Of a stretch of 21,889 bases of DNA, positions 6,730 through 14,793 are shown piece after piece. The first letter of the stretch is position 1, and the number at the start of each line of letters is the position of its first letter. The DNA comes from DAOTXK01 sp034435395 (GTDB taxonomy: Bacteria > Chloroflexota > Anaerolineae > Aggregatilineales > Ch27). The notes under the pieces are model-generated. The model searched no databases. It saw only the letters and a list, made by a program, of their open reading frames with translations, and was not told where the DNA came from. The stretch lies in NCBI GenBank assembly GCA_034435395.1, contig DAOTXK010000206.1, positions 1 through 21,889 of the forward strand, written 5' to 3'. The translations under genes were made by a program, and so were the position numbers.

Positions 6730-8754
6730 ATGGTTTATGGGCGGCTCGACGTGTATTGGCCTGATGGGCCGATTGACTGCTACCAGCTCAGCAAACCCAA
6801 CATCGCCATCGGGCGCTCGTCAGGCAACGACATCGTGCTCGACACCACGGCCATTTCCCGCTACCACAGCAGCCTGATCTTCCAGGCGGGAGAGGTGTAC
6901 CTGGAAGACCTGGGGTCGGTCAACGGCACGTATGTGGACGGTCAAAAGCTTGCGCCGAACACGCCGCACCCCTTGTATGGCGGTGAACAAATCCAGATCG
7001 GGGAGGTGCGCCTGATCTACCATCCGGCGGACGACAGCCCCACCGAGCCGATCTCGGCGGAAGAAGTGACGCAGCGGATCGAGCTGGAGCAGCCCACCTA
7101 CCGCGTGGAGATGATCGGCCCGGAGCAGGCGGTCGCGCCGGGGGTGTACATCCAGGCGATGTTGATCATCCACAACCTGAGCGACGAGCCGGATCGGTAT
7201 TTTATCGAGGTTGACGGCGTGCCCCAGGAGTGGGTGCGCCTGGAACGGGTGGAAGTCGTGCTGGAAGGGGGTGAGCAGACTCACCTGATGGTGAGTTTTA
7301 AGCCGCTGCGCCGCCCGGACAGCGCGCCTGGCGATTATCCTTTCACCGTGCGGGTGCGCAGCACCTCGCGCCCGACCCAGACGGTCGATGCCCGGATGAC
7401 GTTGCGCGTGCTGCCCTACAGCGGCTTTGGCATCGATCTGGGCCGCAAGCTGATCACCAGCGGCCAGCTGCTGCCCGTGCACCTCCATAACCAGGGTAAC
7501 GCCCCGCTGCCGCTGAGTTTTGAGGGCGTGGGCAACGACGACGCGCTGGCCTTTGCCTTCGAGCCTTCCCGCGTGATCCTGGGCGCAGGACAACGGATGA
7601 CCATCCGGGCGCGCCTCAGGCTTCGGCAAACGGCATGGATCGGATCGCCGCGCGCCCATGAATTCGCCGTCGTGGCGCGCGCCCAGGATGCGTCGGGCTT
7701 CCAGGCGGCGCTGCCTGGCCGGTTTGTGGCTGAGCCACTGTTTTATGGCTGGCGGCTGGGGGCGCTGGCCGGCGGAATCCTGGTCCTGCTGGCGGTGATC
7801 GTCGGGGCGCTGGCCCTGCTCCTGCGGCCGCTGCCGCCGCCGGCGATTTTGAGCCTGGCGCTATCCGATGCCGAGATCGTGCAGGGCGATCCGCTGACCC
7901 TGCAATGGGCCGTGCGGGACGCGGGCGCGCTGTACGTCGAGGTGGACGGTGTCCCCCAGGCGGTCGACCTCAGCGGCGATGCCAACGCCGTGACCCTGAG
8001 CATCGACCAGCCCGGCGCGCACGAGGTGGCGCTGGTGGCCGTCAACGGCGACCAGGTCACCCGCCAGGCTATCCCCGTGCAGGTATACGCGCCGCTGACG
8101 GTGGTCAGCTTCACGGCCACGCCGGACAGGCTGGTCCGCTACACCACCCAGCAGGTGTTGCTGGCCTGGGACGTGCCCGACGGGCGTCTGGTCAGGCTGG
8201 CCGGGTTGGGGGCCCTGACCGGCGAGGACGATTCCGTCCAATACGATCCCGTCGATCAGCGGCTGCTCACCCTCAGCGTCAATGTGCCGGTGACGATCAC
8301 CCTGATCGCCGAGGGCGGGGCCGGGCAGGTGGTCGAACAGCCGCTCACCCTGCCGGTCGAGGACCCGGTGTGTACCGTCTTGGCCGACGAGACGCCGGTC
8401 CGCCAGGGGCCGAGCGAGCTGCACGGCATTCTCACCACAGTGAACGCCGACCAGGCGATCGTGCCCGACCGGCGCGACGGCAGCGGGCAGTGGTTGCGGG
8501 TGTTCGCCAATGACAACCAGCGGGTGTGGATCATGGCCGCGGCGCTGGACTGCCTCAACCTGGACCCCATGACGCTGGCGGTGGACGCCTCCCCGCCCAC
8601 CCCGATCCCGACCGACACGCCCACGCCCACCCCCACGCCCACCGCGACCGCCACGCCGCTCCCGACACCCACCCCGACGCCGACGGCCCTGCCAACCGCC
8701 ACGCCGCTCCCGACTCACACCCGCACGCCCCGCCCAACGATGGAGACGAAATGA
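6730..8754 (+). CDS. FHA-domain single-pass membrane protein with SH3-like domain
   Basis: A 674-residue modular protein. An FHA phosphothreonine-binding domain (about 22-97) shows the key residues G28, R29, S43, R44, H46 and N65-G66-T67, so peptide binding is likely intact. Two beta-rich repeats like CARDB or NEW3 domains follow (about 125-228 and 232-335). One membrane helix (about 339-365) separates these from two Ig-like segments (about 370-452 and 453-545), an SH3b-like domain (about 547-608) and a Thr-Pro repeat tail (about 621-670). With FHA in the cytosol, the C-terminal part should be outside the membrane. No kinase domain is present. It probably links phospho-signalling inside to a surface or wall contact. 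AGGGAG precedes the ATG by 11 nt. Confidence 0.85.
   Translation: MVYGRLDVYWPDGPIDCYQLSKPNIAIGRSSGNDIVLDTTAISRYHSSLIFQAGEVYLEDLGSVNGTYVDGQKLAPNTPHPLYGGEQIQIGEVRLIYHPADDSPTEPISAEEVTQRIELEQPTYRVEMIGPEQAVAPGVYIQAMLIIHNLSDEPDRYFIEVDGVPQEWVRLERVEVVLEGGEQTHLMVSFKPLRRPDSAPGDYPFTVRVRSTSRPTQTVDARMTLRVLPYSGFGIDLGRKLITSGQLLPVHLHNQGNAPLPLSFEGVGNDDALAFAFEPSRVILGAGQRMTIRARLRLRQTAWIGSPRAHEFAVVARAQDASGFQAALPGRFVAEPLFYGWRLGALAGGILVLLAVIVGALALLLRPLPPPAILSLALSDAEIVQGDPLTLQWAVRDAGALYVEVDGVPQAVDLSGDANAVTLSIDQPGAHEVALVAVNGDQVTRQAIPVQVYAPLTVVSFTATPDRLVRYTTQQVLLAWDVPDGRLVRLAGLGALTGEDDSVQYDPVDQRLLTLSVNVPVTITLIAEGGAGQVVEQPLTLPVEDPVCTVLADETPVRQGPSELHGILTTVNADQAIVPDRRDGSGQWLRVFANDNQRVWIMAAALDCLNLDPMTLAVDASPPTPIPTDTPTPTPTPTATATPLPTPTPTPTALPTATPLPTHTRTPRPTMETK
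8595..8740 (+). repeat. Thr-Pro coding low-complexity repeat
   Basis: C-rich repeats of the type CCCACGCCCACC encode about 45 residues of alternating Thr and Pro at the end of the FHA-domain protein. Such tails are common on surface proteins of Chloroflexota. The DNA is prone to slippage and assembly error. Confidence 0.8.
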
Positions 8755-9054
8755 CCACCGGGCGGAAGCCGGCAGGCGACGGATTGATCGAGGTGCACCG
8801 TTAATCCCTGAAAGAGCATGTCTCCCCATGCTTGAGCGCGGCAGGGAACCAACCGCTGCCACCGGGCGTCAGATTAATGCCGGATGAGCGTACTTTTGGG
8901 GTGTTGTAGCCGCATTTGCGCGCATGGTAAAATCGTTCAGTCAGGTGCGGCCAACGGCTGTCCCTGGAATCGCCAGCGCGGCCAGCCGCCGACAGTTAAG
9001 ATTAGGGAAGACGGGTGTGTTCAGCTTTACTGGTAGGGGTCGGTGGAGTAGTCG
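8755..9054 (+). other. Intergenic region with hairpin and promoter
   Basis: No gene is seen in these 300 nt. A hairpin AGCATG (8815-8820) with CATGCT (8827-8832) may end the FHA transcript, though without a T-run. A promoter is listed separately at 8904-8933. Confidence 0.5.
8904..8933 (+). promoter_or_regulatory. Sigma-70-like promoter of the 816-residue protein gene
   Basis: TTGTAG (8904-8909) and TAAAAT (8928-8933) are 18 bp apart. A leader of about 115 nt would run to the GTG at 9055. Confidence 0.55.
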
Positions 9055-11505
9055 GTGAACCGTCAAACGTGCTTCCCCCTGGTGACGTTGCTGCTGCTCC
9101 TGGCCCCGCTGCTCGCCGGCTTTGGGCCGCCACGCCAGCAGGATGTGGCCATACAGATCACGCTGGATGCCGGGTATGGCCACCGTTACCGCGAGAATAT
9201 GTGGACGCCCCTCCTGCTGACCCTCAGCAACGACGGGCCGGACGTGCGCGGGGAGCTGCGTGTCCGCGCCGAAAACAACGTCGGTCTGAACGCCACCACC
9301 TACAGCACCCCGCTGGAGCTCCCCCGGCAGGCCCGTAAGCAGGTTTTCCTGTACGTGTCGCTGGGATCATTCGCCCGCCAAATCCTGGTGGAACTGGTCA
9401 ACGAGGCCGGCGAGGTGCTGGCCCAGGTGGACAGTCAACTGCTGCCCGCCAGCAGGGGCGACGTGATCAGCGCGGTGGTGACCGACGCGCCAGGCGGCTC
9501 CGTCGATCTGACCGGCATTGACGTGGGGCCGGGCGAAAGTTTCCAGGTGAACTGGCCGGTGGAGGCCATCCCTCCCCAGGCTGATGCCCTGCTGGGCGTG
9601 GACGTGATGGTTTTCTCAGACGTGGATACCGGGCGGCTGTCCGTCGCGCAGCAGGCCGCCATCGCCGACTGGGTGCTCGCCGGGGGCCACCTGATCGTGA
9701 GCGGCGGGCCGAACTACCGCCTGACAACCGCGGGACTGGCCGATCTGTTGCCGCTGACGATCACCGGCACCACCACCGTCGATGACCTCACGCCGCTGGC
9801 GGCCTTTGCCGGGCGCTACGCCGACTCGCTGGCCGAGCCGGACGTGATCCTGGCCGTGGGGACGCTGCGTCCGGGCGCGAAGGTGCTGGTCCAGGTGGAC
9901 GGCCTGCCGGTCCTGGTGCGCCGGTACTATGGCGACGGCCTGGTTGACTATCTGGCGGCGGACCCCAATCTGGCTCCCTTTCGGCGCTGGGGTGATGCCG
10001 ACACCCTGTGGGAGGCGCTGGTGATCACACCCCGCCAGGTGCCCAGCTGGTCGCGGGGTTTCCAGGATTGGTCGCTGGCCCGGCGGGTGATCCAGCAGAC
10101 GCCGGGCTTCGACCTGCCGACCACGCTCCAGATGTGCGGCATGCTGGCGGTTTATATCGCCGTGATCGGGCCTCTGAACTACATTGTCCTGCGGGTGTTG
10201 GGCCGCCGGGAGCTGGCCTGGCTGACCATCCCGGTGCTGGTGATCGTCTTCAGCGTCATCGCCTATGTCACCGGCTTCAACCTGCGTGGCACCCGGGCCA
10301 CCCTCAACCGGTTGAGCGTGGTGCAGGTGTGGGCGGAAGTTGACCGGGCGCAGGTGGACGGCCTGGTCGGCCTGCTCTCACCCCGCCGGAGCACCTACCA
10401 GATCGCCGCCTCGCCGAACCTGACGCTGCGCACGCTGCCCGACGATTCGCCCGGCGCTGGCGGCTTCACCCCCATGCTGGCTGCCACCCGGATCGAAGAA
10501 ACCGGGTTATACGCGGCGGTGGACGTGCTGGTGGATGCCAGTTTCGTGGCCGGGTTCGTCAGCAGCGGCTTTGCGGACCAGCCGCCGCGCGTCAGCGGCC
10601 AGGCGACACTGACCTATGGCCCGGGGGCGGGCGCGCGGGTGGCGGGGACTGTCACCAACACGACCGGCTTCCGGTTGGAGGACGCGGTCGTGCTGGCGCG
10701 CGGGGCCTTTCAGCATCTCGGCGCGCTGGAACCGGGCGCTAGCGTCGCCTTCAGCCTGCCGCTCACCACCCGGCAGAGCGCCCCCCTGTCCCTGGTGCAT
10801 GATCAGAGTTTCAGCGCTTACTTCGACGGTCGGGACCTGACCGCTCAGGATGTGCTCGGCCCTGGCTACAGCGCCAGCGCCTACTACAGCCCGTCGCCGA
10901 CCCTTGAGGAGCGCACCGTCCGCCAGCGACAGGACTTTCTGATGGCCATCGCGCCGGACCGCGATTTCAGCGGTGGTCGCGGTGACCGGGTGTTCCTGCT
11001 GGGTTGGGGCGGGCCGTCGCCCCTGGAGATCACGCTGGAGGGAGCGGCCTGGACGCCGGAAGATACGACGCTCTACATCTTTGAGTTGCCGCTGACCGTG
11101 GCCGATACTGACGGCGAGGTGGTCATCTCGCCGGGCTTCTCCACCTGGATGATCCTGGACGAAACCACGGCCTTTGGGGCGACGCCGTACAATCTCACCA
11201 TCAACGGCAGCGAGCAGGTGGCCTTCCGGTTTATGCCGCTGCCGACCGCGCAGCTGGCCAACGTGACCCGGCTGGACATCATGCTGCGGCGTACCAGTTT
11301 CAGCGACGCGTCGATCTATCTCTGGGATTGGTCTTCCCAGGAGTGGGCGCCCATTCCGCTGGCCACCGGGGTGCGCACCACACTGCGGGATGTGGACGCC
11401 TTCGTTGGGCCCGGCAATGCGGTGCAGATCATGGCCATACCGAACAATGTCAACAGCGCGGTGACCTACCAGCAGTTTGACATCACCTGGCACGGCACAT
11501 TTTGA
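9055..11505 (+). CDS. Exported 816-residue membrane protein of unknown function
   Basis: I do not recognise a named family. A signal sequence is visible (hydrophobic 8-23, then a likely cleavage region near AGFGPP). A first beta-sandwich-like domain covers about 30-130. A Rossmann-like segment follows (about 180-235), with VMVFSDVD and WVLAGGHLIVSGG, resembling the glutamine-amidotransferase-like domain found in similar membrane proteins. No catalytic Cys is evident there. Two membrane helices lie at about 358-379 and 388-407, joined by a short loop with NYIVLRVLGRRELAW. A long second extracytoplasmic region (about 430-816) is beta-rich. The GTG start has GGAG at 9045-9048. Its place just before an ABC ATPase and membrane subunits suggests it is the extracytoplasmic part of that complex. 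Confidence 0.8.
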   Translation: MNRQTCFPLVTLLLLLAPLLAGFGPPRQQDVAIQITLDAGYGHRYRENMWTPLLLTLSNDGPDVRGELRVRAENNVGLNATTYSTPLELPRQARKQVFLYVSLGSFARQILVELVNEAGEVLAQVDSQLLPASRGDVISAVVTDAPGGSVDLTGIDVGPGESFQVNWPVEAIPPQADALLGVDVMVFSDVDTGRLSVAQQAAIADWVLAGGHLIVSGGPNYRLTTAGLADLLPLTITGTTTVDDLTPLAAFAGRYADSLAEPDVILAVGTLRPGAKVLVQVDGLPVLVRRYYGDGLVDYLAADPNLAPFRRWGDADTLWEALVITPRQVPSWSRGFQDWSLARRVIQQTPGFDLPTTLQMCGMLAVYIAVIGPLNYIVLRVLGRRELAWLTIPVLVIVFSVIAYVTGFNLRGTRATLNRLSVVQVWAEVDRAQVDGLVGLLSPRRSTYQIAASPNLTLRTLPDDSPGAGGFTPMLAATRIEETGLYAAVDVLVDASFVAGFVSSGFADQPPRVSGQATLTYGPGAGARVAGTVTNTTGFRLEDAVVLARGAFQHLGALEPGASVAFSLPLTTRQSAPLSLVHDQSFSAYFDGRDLTAQDVLGPGYSASAYYSPSPTLEERTVRQRQDFLMAIAPDRDFSGGRGDRVFLLGWGGPSPLEITLEGAAWTPEDTTLYIFELPLTVADTDGEVVISPGFSTWMILDETTAFGATPYNLTINGSEQVAFRFMPLPTAQLANVTRLDIMLRRTSFSDASIYLWDWSSQEWAPIPLATGVRTTLRDVDAFVGPGNAVQIMAIPNNVNSAVTYQQFDITWHGTF

Positions 11506-11608
11506 GCGTTGAGGGGTGATTCTCTTTCTGGGAACGGTTTGGGGACACCTCCGACCCGGTCAACCGCCAGCCAAGACTCAGAATCCAGAAACAAGAATGG
11601 GAGCAGTG

Positions 11609-12568
11609 ATGAGGCCGATTATCGAAACCCGCAATCTGGTCAAACGTTATGGCAAGCTGGAAGCCGTCAGCAATCTGAATCTGGAGGTGCCGGAAGGCGC
11701 GATCTACGGCTTTGTCGGGCCGAATGGCGCAGGCAAAACCACCACCATGCGCATCCTGACCACCCTGATGCGGCCTACCAGCGGGCAGGCCTATGTGGCG
11801 GGTTATTCGGTCACTGAAGACCCGCGCAATGTGCGCCGTGCCATCGGGTACATGCCGGATTTTTTTGGCGTCTATGACGACATGCGCGTCTGGGAGTACC
11901 TCGACTTTTTCGCCGCCTGTTACGACATCCCGGAGCGGGAACGCGGCGCGCTGGTGGACGACCTGCTGGAACTGGTCGACCTCACCCATCGGAAGAGTGA
12001 CATGGTGGACAAGCTCAGCCGTGGCATGAAACAGCGCCTGTGCCTGGCCCGCACGCTGGCCCACGATCCGCAGGTGCTGATCCTGGACGAACCAGCCTCC
12101 GGCCTGGACCCGCGCGCCCGCATCGAAATCCGCGAACTGCTGGTCGAGCTGGCCAAGATGGGCAAGACGATCTTTTTCTCCTCGCACATCCTGGCCGATG
12201 TCAGCGAGATCTGCACCCACATCGGCATCATCGAAGCGGGGCAGATGGTGGCCCAGGGCAGCATGGAAGAGATGCAGCGCCAGTTGATGCCCCACCGGGA
12301 GATCACCATCACCCTGCTGGATTCCGCCGATGTGGAGCGGGCGATCAGCACCATCGGCGCGATTGAGGGCATCCTGGACCTCAAACAGATCGAAAACAGC
12401 GACAAGGGCCGCCCGCGCCTGGTGGTGCACTTCAGCGGTGAAGATGAAGGCGTGGCCCTGATCAGCCGCAAGCTGACCGAGGAGGGTATTGCCATCGTGG
12501 GCTTCCGCGAAGAAGAACGCGACCTGGAGGCGGTCTTCATGCGCGCCACCAAGGGTCTCGTGACCTGA
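11609..12568 (+). CDS. ABC transporter ATP-binding protein
   Basis: A 319-residue ATPase subunit of an ABC-2 type exporter. It has Walker A GPNGAGKTTT (37-46), signature LSRGMKQRL (136-144), Walker B LILDEP (157-162) and the switch His of SSH (about 193). A C-terminal extension of about 85 residues after the nucleotide-binding domain fits the drug or polysaccharide exporter group (CcmA/NatA-like). The frame is open from GTG at 11516, but ATG at 11609 is preferred because GGGAG (11599-11603) lies 5 nt before it and homologues begin near this point. It follows the 816-residue gene by about 100 nt and is followed by two membrane proteins. The substrate is unknown. Confidence 0.95.
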   Translation: MRPIIETRNLVKRYGKLEAVSNLNLEVPEGAIYGFVGPNGAGKTTTMRILTTLMRPTSGQAYVAGYSVTEDPRNVRRAIGYMPDFFGVYDDMRVWEYLDFFAACYDIPERERGALVDDLLELVDLTHRKSDMVDKLSRGMKQRLCLARTLAHDPQVLILDEPASGLDPRARIEIRELLVELAKMGKTIFFSSHILADVSEICTHIGIIEAGQMVAQGSMEEMQRQLMPHREITITLLDSADVERAISTIGAIEGILDLKQIENSDKGRPRLVVHFSGEDEGVALISRKLTEEGIAIVGFREEERDLEAVFMRATKGLVT

Positions 12569-12575
12569 GGGGGCA

Positions 12576-12629
12576 GGTCCCCGGTTTTATGGGGCAAGTG
12601 GGGACCCGGCTGGGCGTGGGCGTCCAGCC
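12576..12629 (+). other. Two consecutive stem-loops between ATPase and membrane subunit
   Basis: First stem: GGTCCCC (12576-12582) with GGGGACC (12600-12606), a 17-nt loop. Second: GGCTGG (12608-12613) with CCAGCC (12624-12629), a 10-nt loop. They fill most of the 118-nt gap. They may stabilise or partly end the ATPase message. Confidence 0.45.
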
Positions 12630-12686
12630 GAACGAGTCTCGGCACGGAGTCCGCCCCAACCTTAAGCCTCAAAACCGCGACGGTGC

Positions 12687-13703
12687 ATGATGACCAGTGT
12701 GACAACCGCACCAACAAGACCCCGGGAGCATGGCCGTTCCTGGCGGGTGGGGCTGATCGACCGCTGGGCGGCGGCGTGGAATCATGCCCTGGCCGTCTAC
12801 TATCGGGCTAAAGGCGGCTGGTTCCTGACACCCCGGCTGGGCAGGGCCGGGATGGCCCTGGTGTGGGGCCTGTTCCTGGCGGGGACCGGGCTGGGGGTGG
12901 CGGCCTACCCGGGGGCGACCGAAGTCCAGTGTGACTGGTTCACCTGCCATTATCGCCTGTTAGAGCGGATGGGGGGCAGCCCCTTCGAGGGGTTCAACCA
13001 CGCCCTGGGGACTTTCTTCCTGGCGCTGACGTGCGCGATCGTTCCGGCGATGTTGGCTCTGGCGCTGCTGTGGACGTTTGTTCAGGGGCTGCGCGGCCAG
13101 CTCCGGACCGCCCCCAGGGGCGCGACCCTGGCCAACACCTGGCACAACGGCGTGATCGCCATGCTGGTCATCACGCCGCTGGGGCCGGAAGGGCTGGTGC
13201 GGATACGTTTTCTCACCCGCGTTTATATCCTGTGGCGGCATCGGGCCTTGATCGCCACTGTTCTGGGCGTGATCGCGGCGGTGATCGTCAGCCAGCACGT
13301 GCTGCGCCCGATCTTCTGGTGGCTGGGGCCCTGGCTGCACTGGGCCATGCAGCTGATTCTGGTGGGGCTGTGGTGCCTGGTGGCGGCCGTCTGGCTGGTC
13401 AACCTGGCCGCTTTTGCCACGTTGCAGGAGGTAACTTTTTCGCCCCACCGCAGCGCCGTCGGCCCCAACTGGCGGCTGGTCAGCGTGATCATGATCGTGG
13501 CGATGGTGATCACGCCGGTGATTGTCAGCCGTCTGTATTTTTCGAGCTTTGACCGGCTGAGCTACCACGACGAGAACACCCTGAGCGTGGTCAGCGCGCC
13601 GCTGATCCTGCTGGCGCTGGGGCCGGTCTTCACCGCGCTCAATTATCTGGCCGCACAGGCTGTTTTCCAGCTGCGCGCCCGGCACCTGCCGTTTGGAGGA
13701 TAG
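12687..13703 (+). CDS. Multi-pass membrane protein, probable ABC subunit
   Basis: A 338-residue protein with about six or seven hydrophobic segments, near 53-73, 104-133, 187-205, 212-245, 263-282 and 300-325, with one weaker around 153-165. An N-terminal cytosolic stretch of about 50 residues precedes them. Two cysteines (C82, C87) sit in the first extracytoplasmic loop and could form a disulfide. I do not recognise a family. It sits between the ABC ATPase and a clear ABC-2 permease, 7 nt before the latter, which suggests a second membrane subunit. The ATG at 12687 or 12690 has no strong Shine-Dalgarno. Confidence 0.75.
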   Translation: MMTSVTTAPTRPREHGRSWRVGLIDRWAAAWNHALAVYYRAKGGWFLTPRLGRAGMALVWGLFLAGTGLGVAAYPGATEVQCDWFTCHYRLLERMGGSPFEGFNHALGTFFLALTCAIVPAMLALALLWTFVQGLRGQLRTAPRGATLANTWHNGVIAMLVITPLGPEGLVRIRFLTRVYILWRHRALIATVLGVIAAVIVSQHVLRPIFWWLGPWLHWAMQLILVGLWCLVAAVWLVNLAAFATLQEVTFSPHRSAVGPNWRLVSVIMIVAMVITPVIVSRLYFSSFDRLSYHDENTLSVVSAPLILLALGPVFTALNYLAAQAVFQLRARHLPFGG

Positions 13704-13710
13704 AGGACTG

Positions 13711-14652
13711 ATGATGGCCGCAGTTCAACCGGTAAGAGCCCGCCGCTCATGGAAGGAGCGACTGTTCGGCAACCCCGTGGTGCTCAAAGAGCTGCGCGGG
13801 CGGATGCGCGGCGCGCGGGCCTTCATTGTGCTGACCATCTATCTGACGCTGATGAGCGGCTTCGTCACGCTGGTGTACGTGGTCTATTCCTCGTCGGTGG
13901 CCGTGCTGGGGCCGAGCCAGGGTGGCGAGATCGGGCGGGTGTTGTTCGTGAGCATCGTGGGCGTGGAGCTGTTCCTGGTGACGTTTATCGCCCCGGCCTT
14001 TGCGGCGGGTGCTATCAGCGGGGAGCGCGAACGGCAGACCTACGACCTGCTGCGCACCACCCTGCTGCCGGCGCGTTCGCTGGTCGCGGGCAAGCTGTTC
14101 GCCACGCTGTCCTATTCTTTTTTGCTGCTGCTGGCGGCGATCCCGCTGCAAAGCATCGCCTTTCTCTTCGGCGGCGTCACGGAGATGGAGATCATCCTTT
14201 CCTTCGTGGTCCTGATCGCCACAGCCATTCTGCTGGGGACGGTGGGCGTGTTCTTTTCGGCGGTCACCAGGCGCACGCTTTCCGCCAGCGTGCTGAGTTA
14301 CGCCTTTGCCTTGCTGACCGTGCTGGTGCTGCCGATTGCGCTGGTGGTGTTGGGGCCGGTGGCGAGCCAGGTGATATACAGTATAGGCACATCGGTCTCC
14401 CCGGTGTTGGAGGCGGCGCTGCTCTACGGGCTGGGCCTGCTGGTGGCTACCAATCCGATGGCCACGCTGATCGGGACCCTCCTGCTGCTGATCGACCGAC
14501 AGGAAGCCGGGGCTTTCACCGTCTCCCTGCAAAACGGCGCGACGATCACCCTGGTCTCGCCCTGGATCGTGTTTGTGATTTTCAGCCTGGTGATCTCCGG
14601 CGTCCTGCTGCTGATCGCCGTCCGGCGGGTGAACCGCATCGAGGAAGTTTAG
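13711..14652 (+). CDS. ABC-2 type transporter permease
   Basis: A 313-residue membrane subunit with about six helices: about 38-60, 77-103, 127-153, 160-183, 190-217 and 285-304, plus a hydrophobic hairpin at 232-261. The diagnostic segment is AGAISGERERQTYDLLRTT (99-117), the coupling-helix region typical of the NosY/ABC-2 group. It starts at ATG 13711 with GGAGGA at 13695-13700; a TTG at 13693 would overlap the previous gene and is less likely. The gene is 7 nt after the previous stop, so the pair is co-translated. It likely partners the ATPase encoded at 11609-12568. Confidence 0.9.
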   Translation: MMAAVQPVRARRSWKERLFGNPVVLKELRGRMRGARAFIVLTIYLTLMSGFVTLVYVVYSSSVAVLGPSQGGEIGRVLFVSIVGVELFLVTFIAPAFAAGAISGERERQTYDLLRTTLLPARSLVAGKLFATLSYSFLLLLAAIPLQSIAFLFGGVTEMEIILSFVVLIATAILLGTVGVFFSAVTRRTLSASVLSYAFALLTVLVLPIALVVLGPVASQVIYSIGTSVSPVLEAALLYGLGLLVATNPMATLIGTLLLLIDRQEAGAFTVSLQNGATITLVSPWIVFVIFSLVISGVLLLIAVRRVNRIEEV

Positions 14653-14667
14653 GGAATGGGCTGCCGG

Positions 14668-14697
14668 GTGACCCACCGGACCTGTAAGGCGTATAAT
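14668..14697 (+). promoter_or_regulatory. Promoter of the coiled-coil membrane protein gene
   Basis: A perfect TATAAT (14692-14697) with GTGACC (14668-14673) 18 bp upstream. It lies in the 141-nt gap and suggests a second transcription start inside the locus. Confidence 0.6.
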
Positions 14698-14793
14698 GGT
14701 GATGAGGGCCGGGATCGCGCCGGATGCCGCCCGCCCCCAGGGGGACCGGCGCGCGCGTCCCCTGCCCGTCCGGCATGATCGAAAGGGTGACCG

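Noticed and set aside
7861..8862. 333-residue minus-strand frame opposite the FHA gene
   Set aside because: Its Gly and Arg-rich part is just the reverse of the Thr-Pro repeat; no family match.
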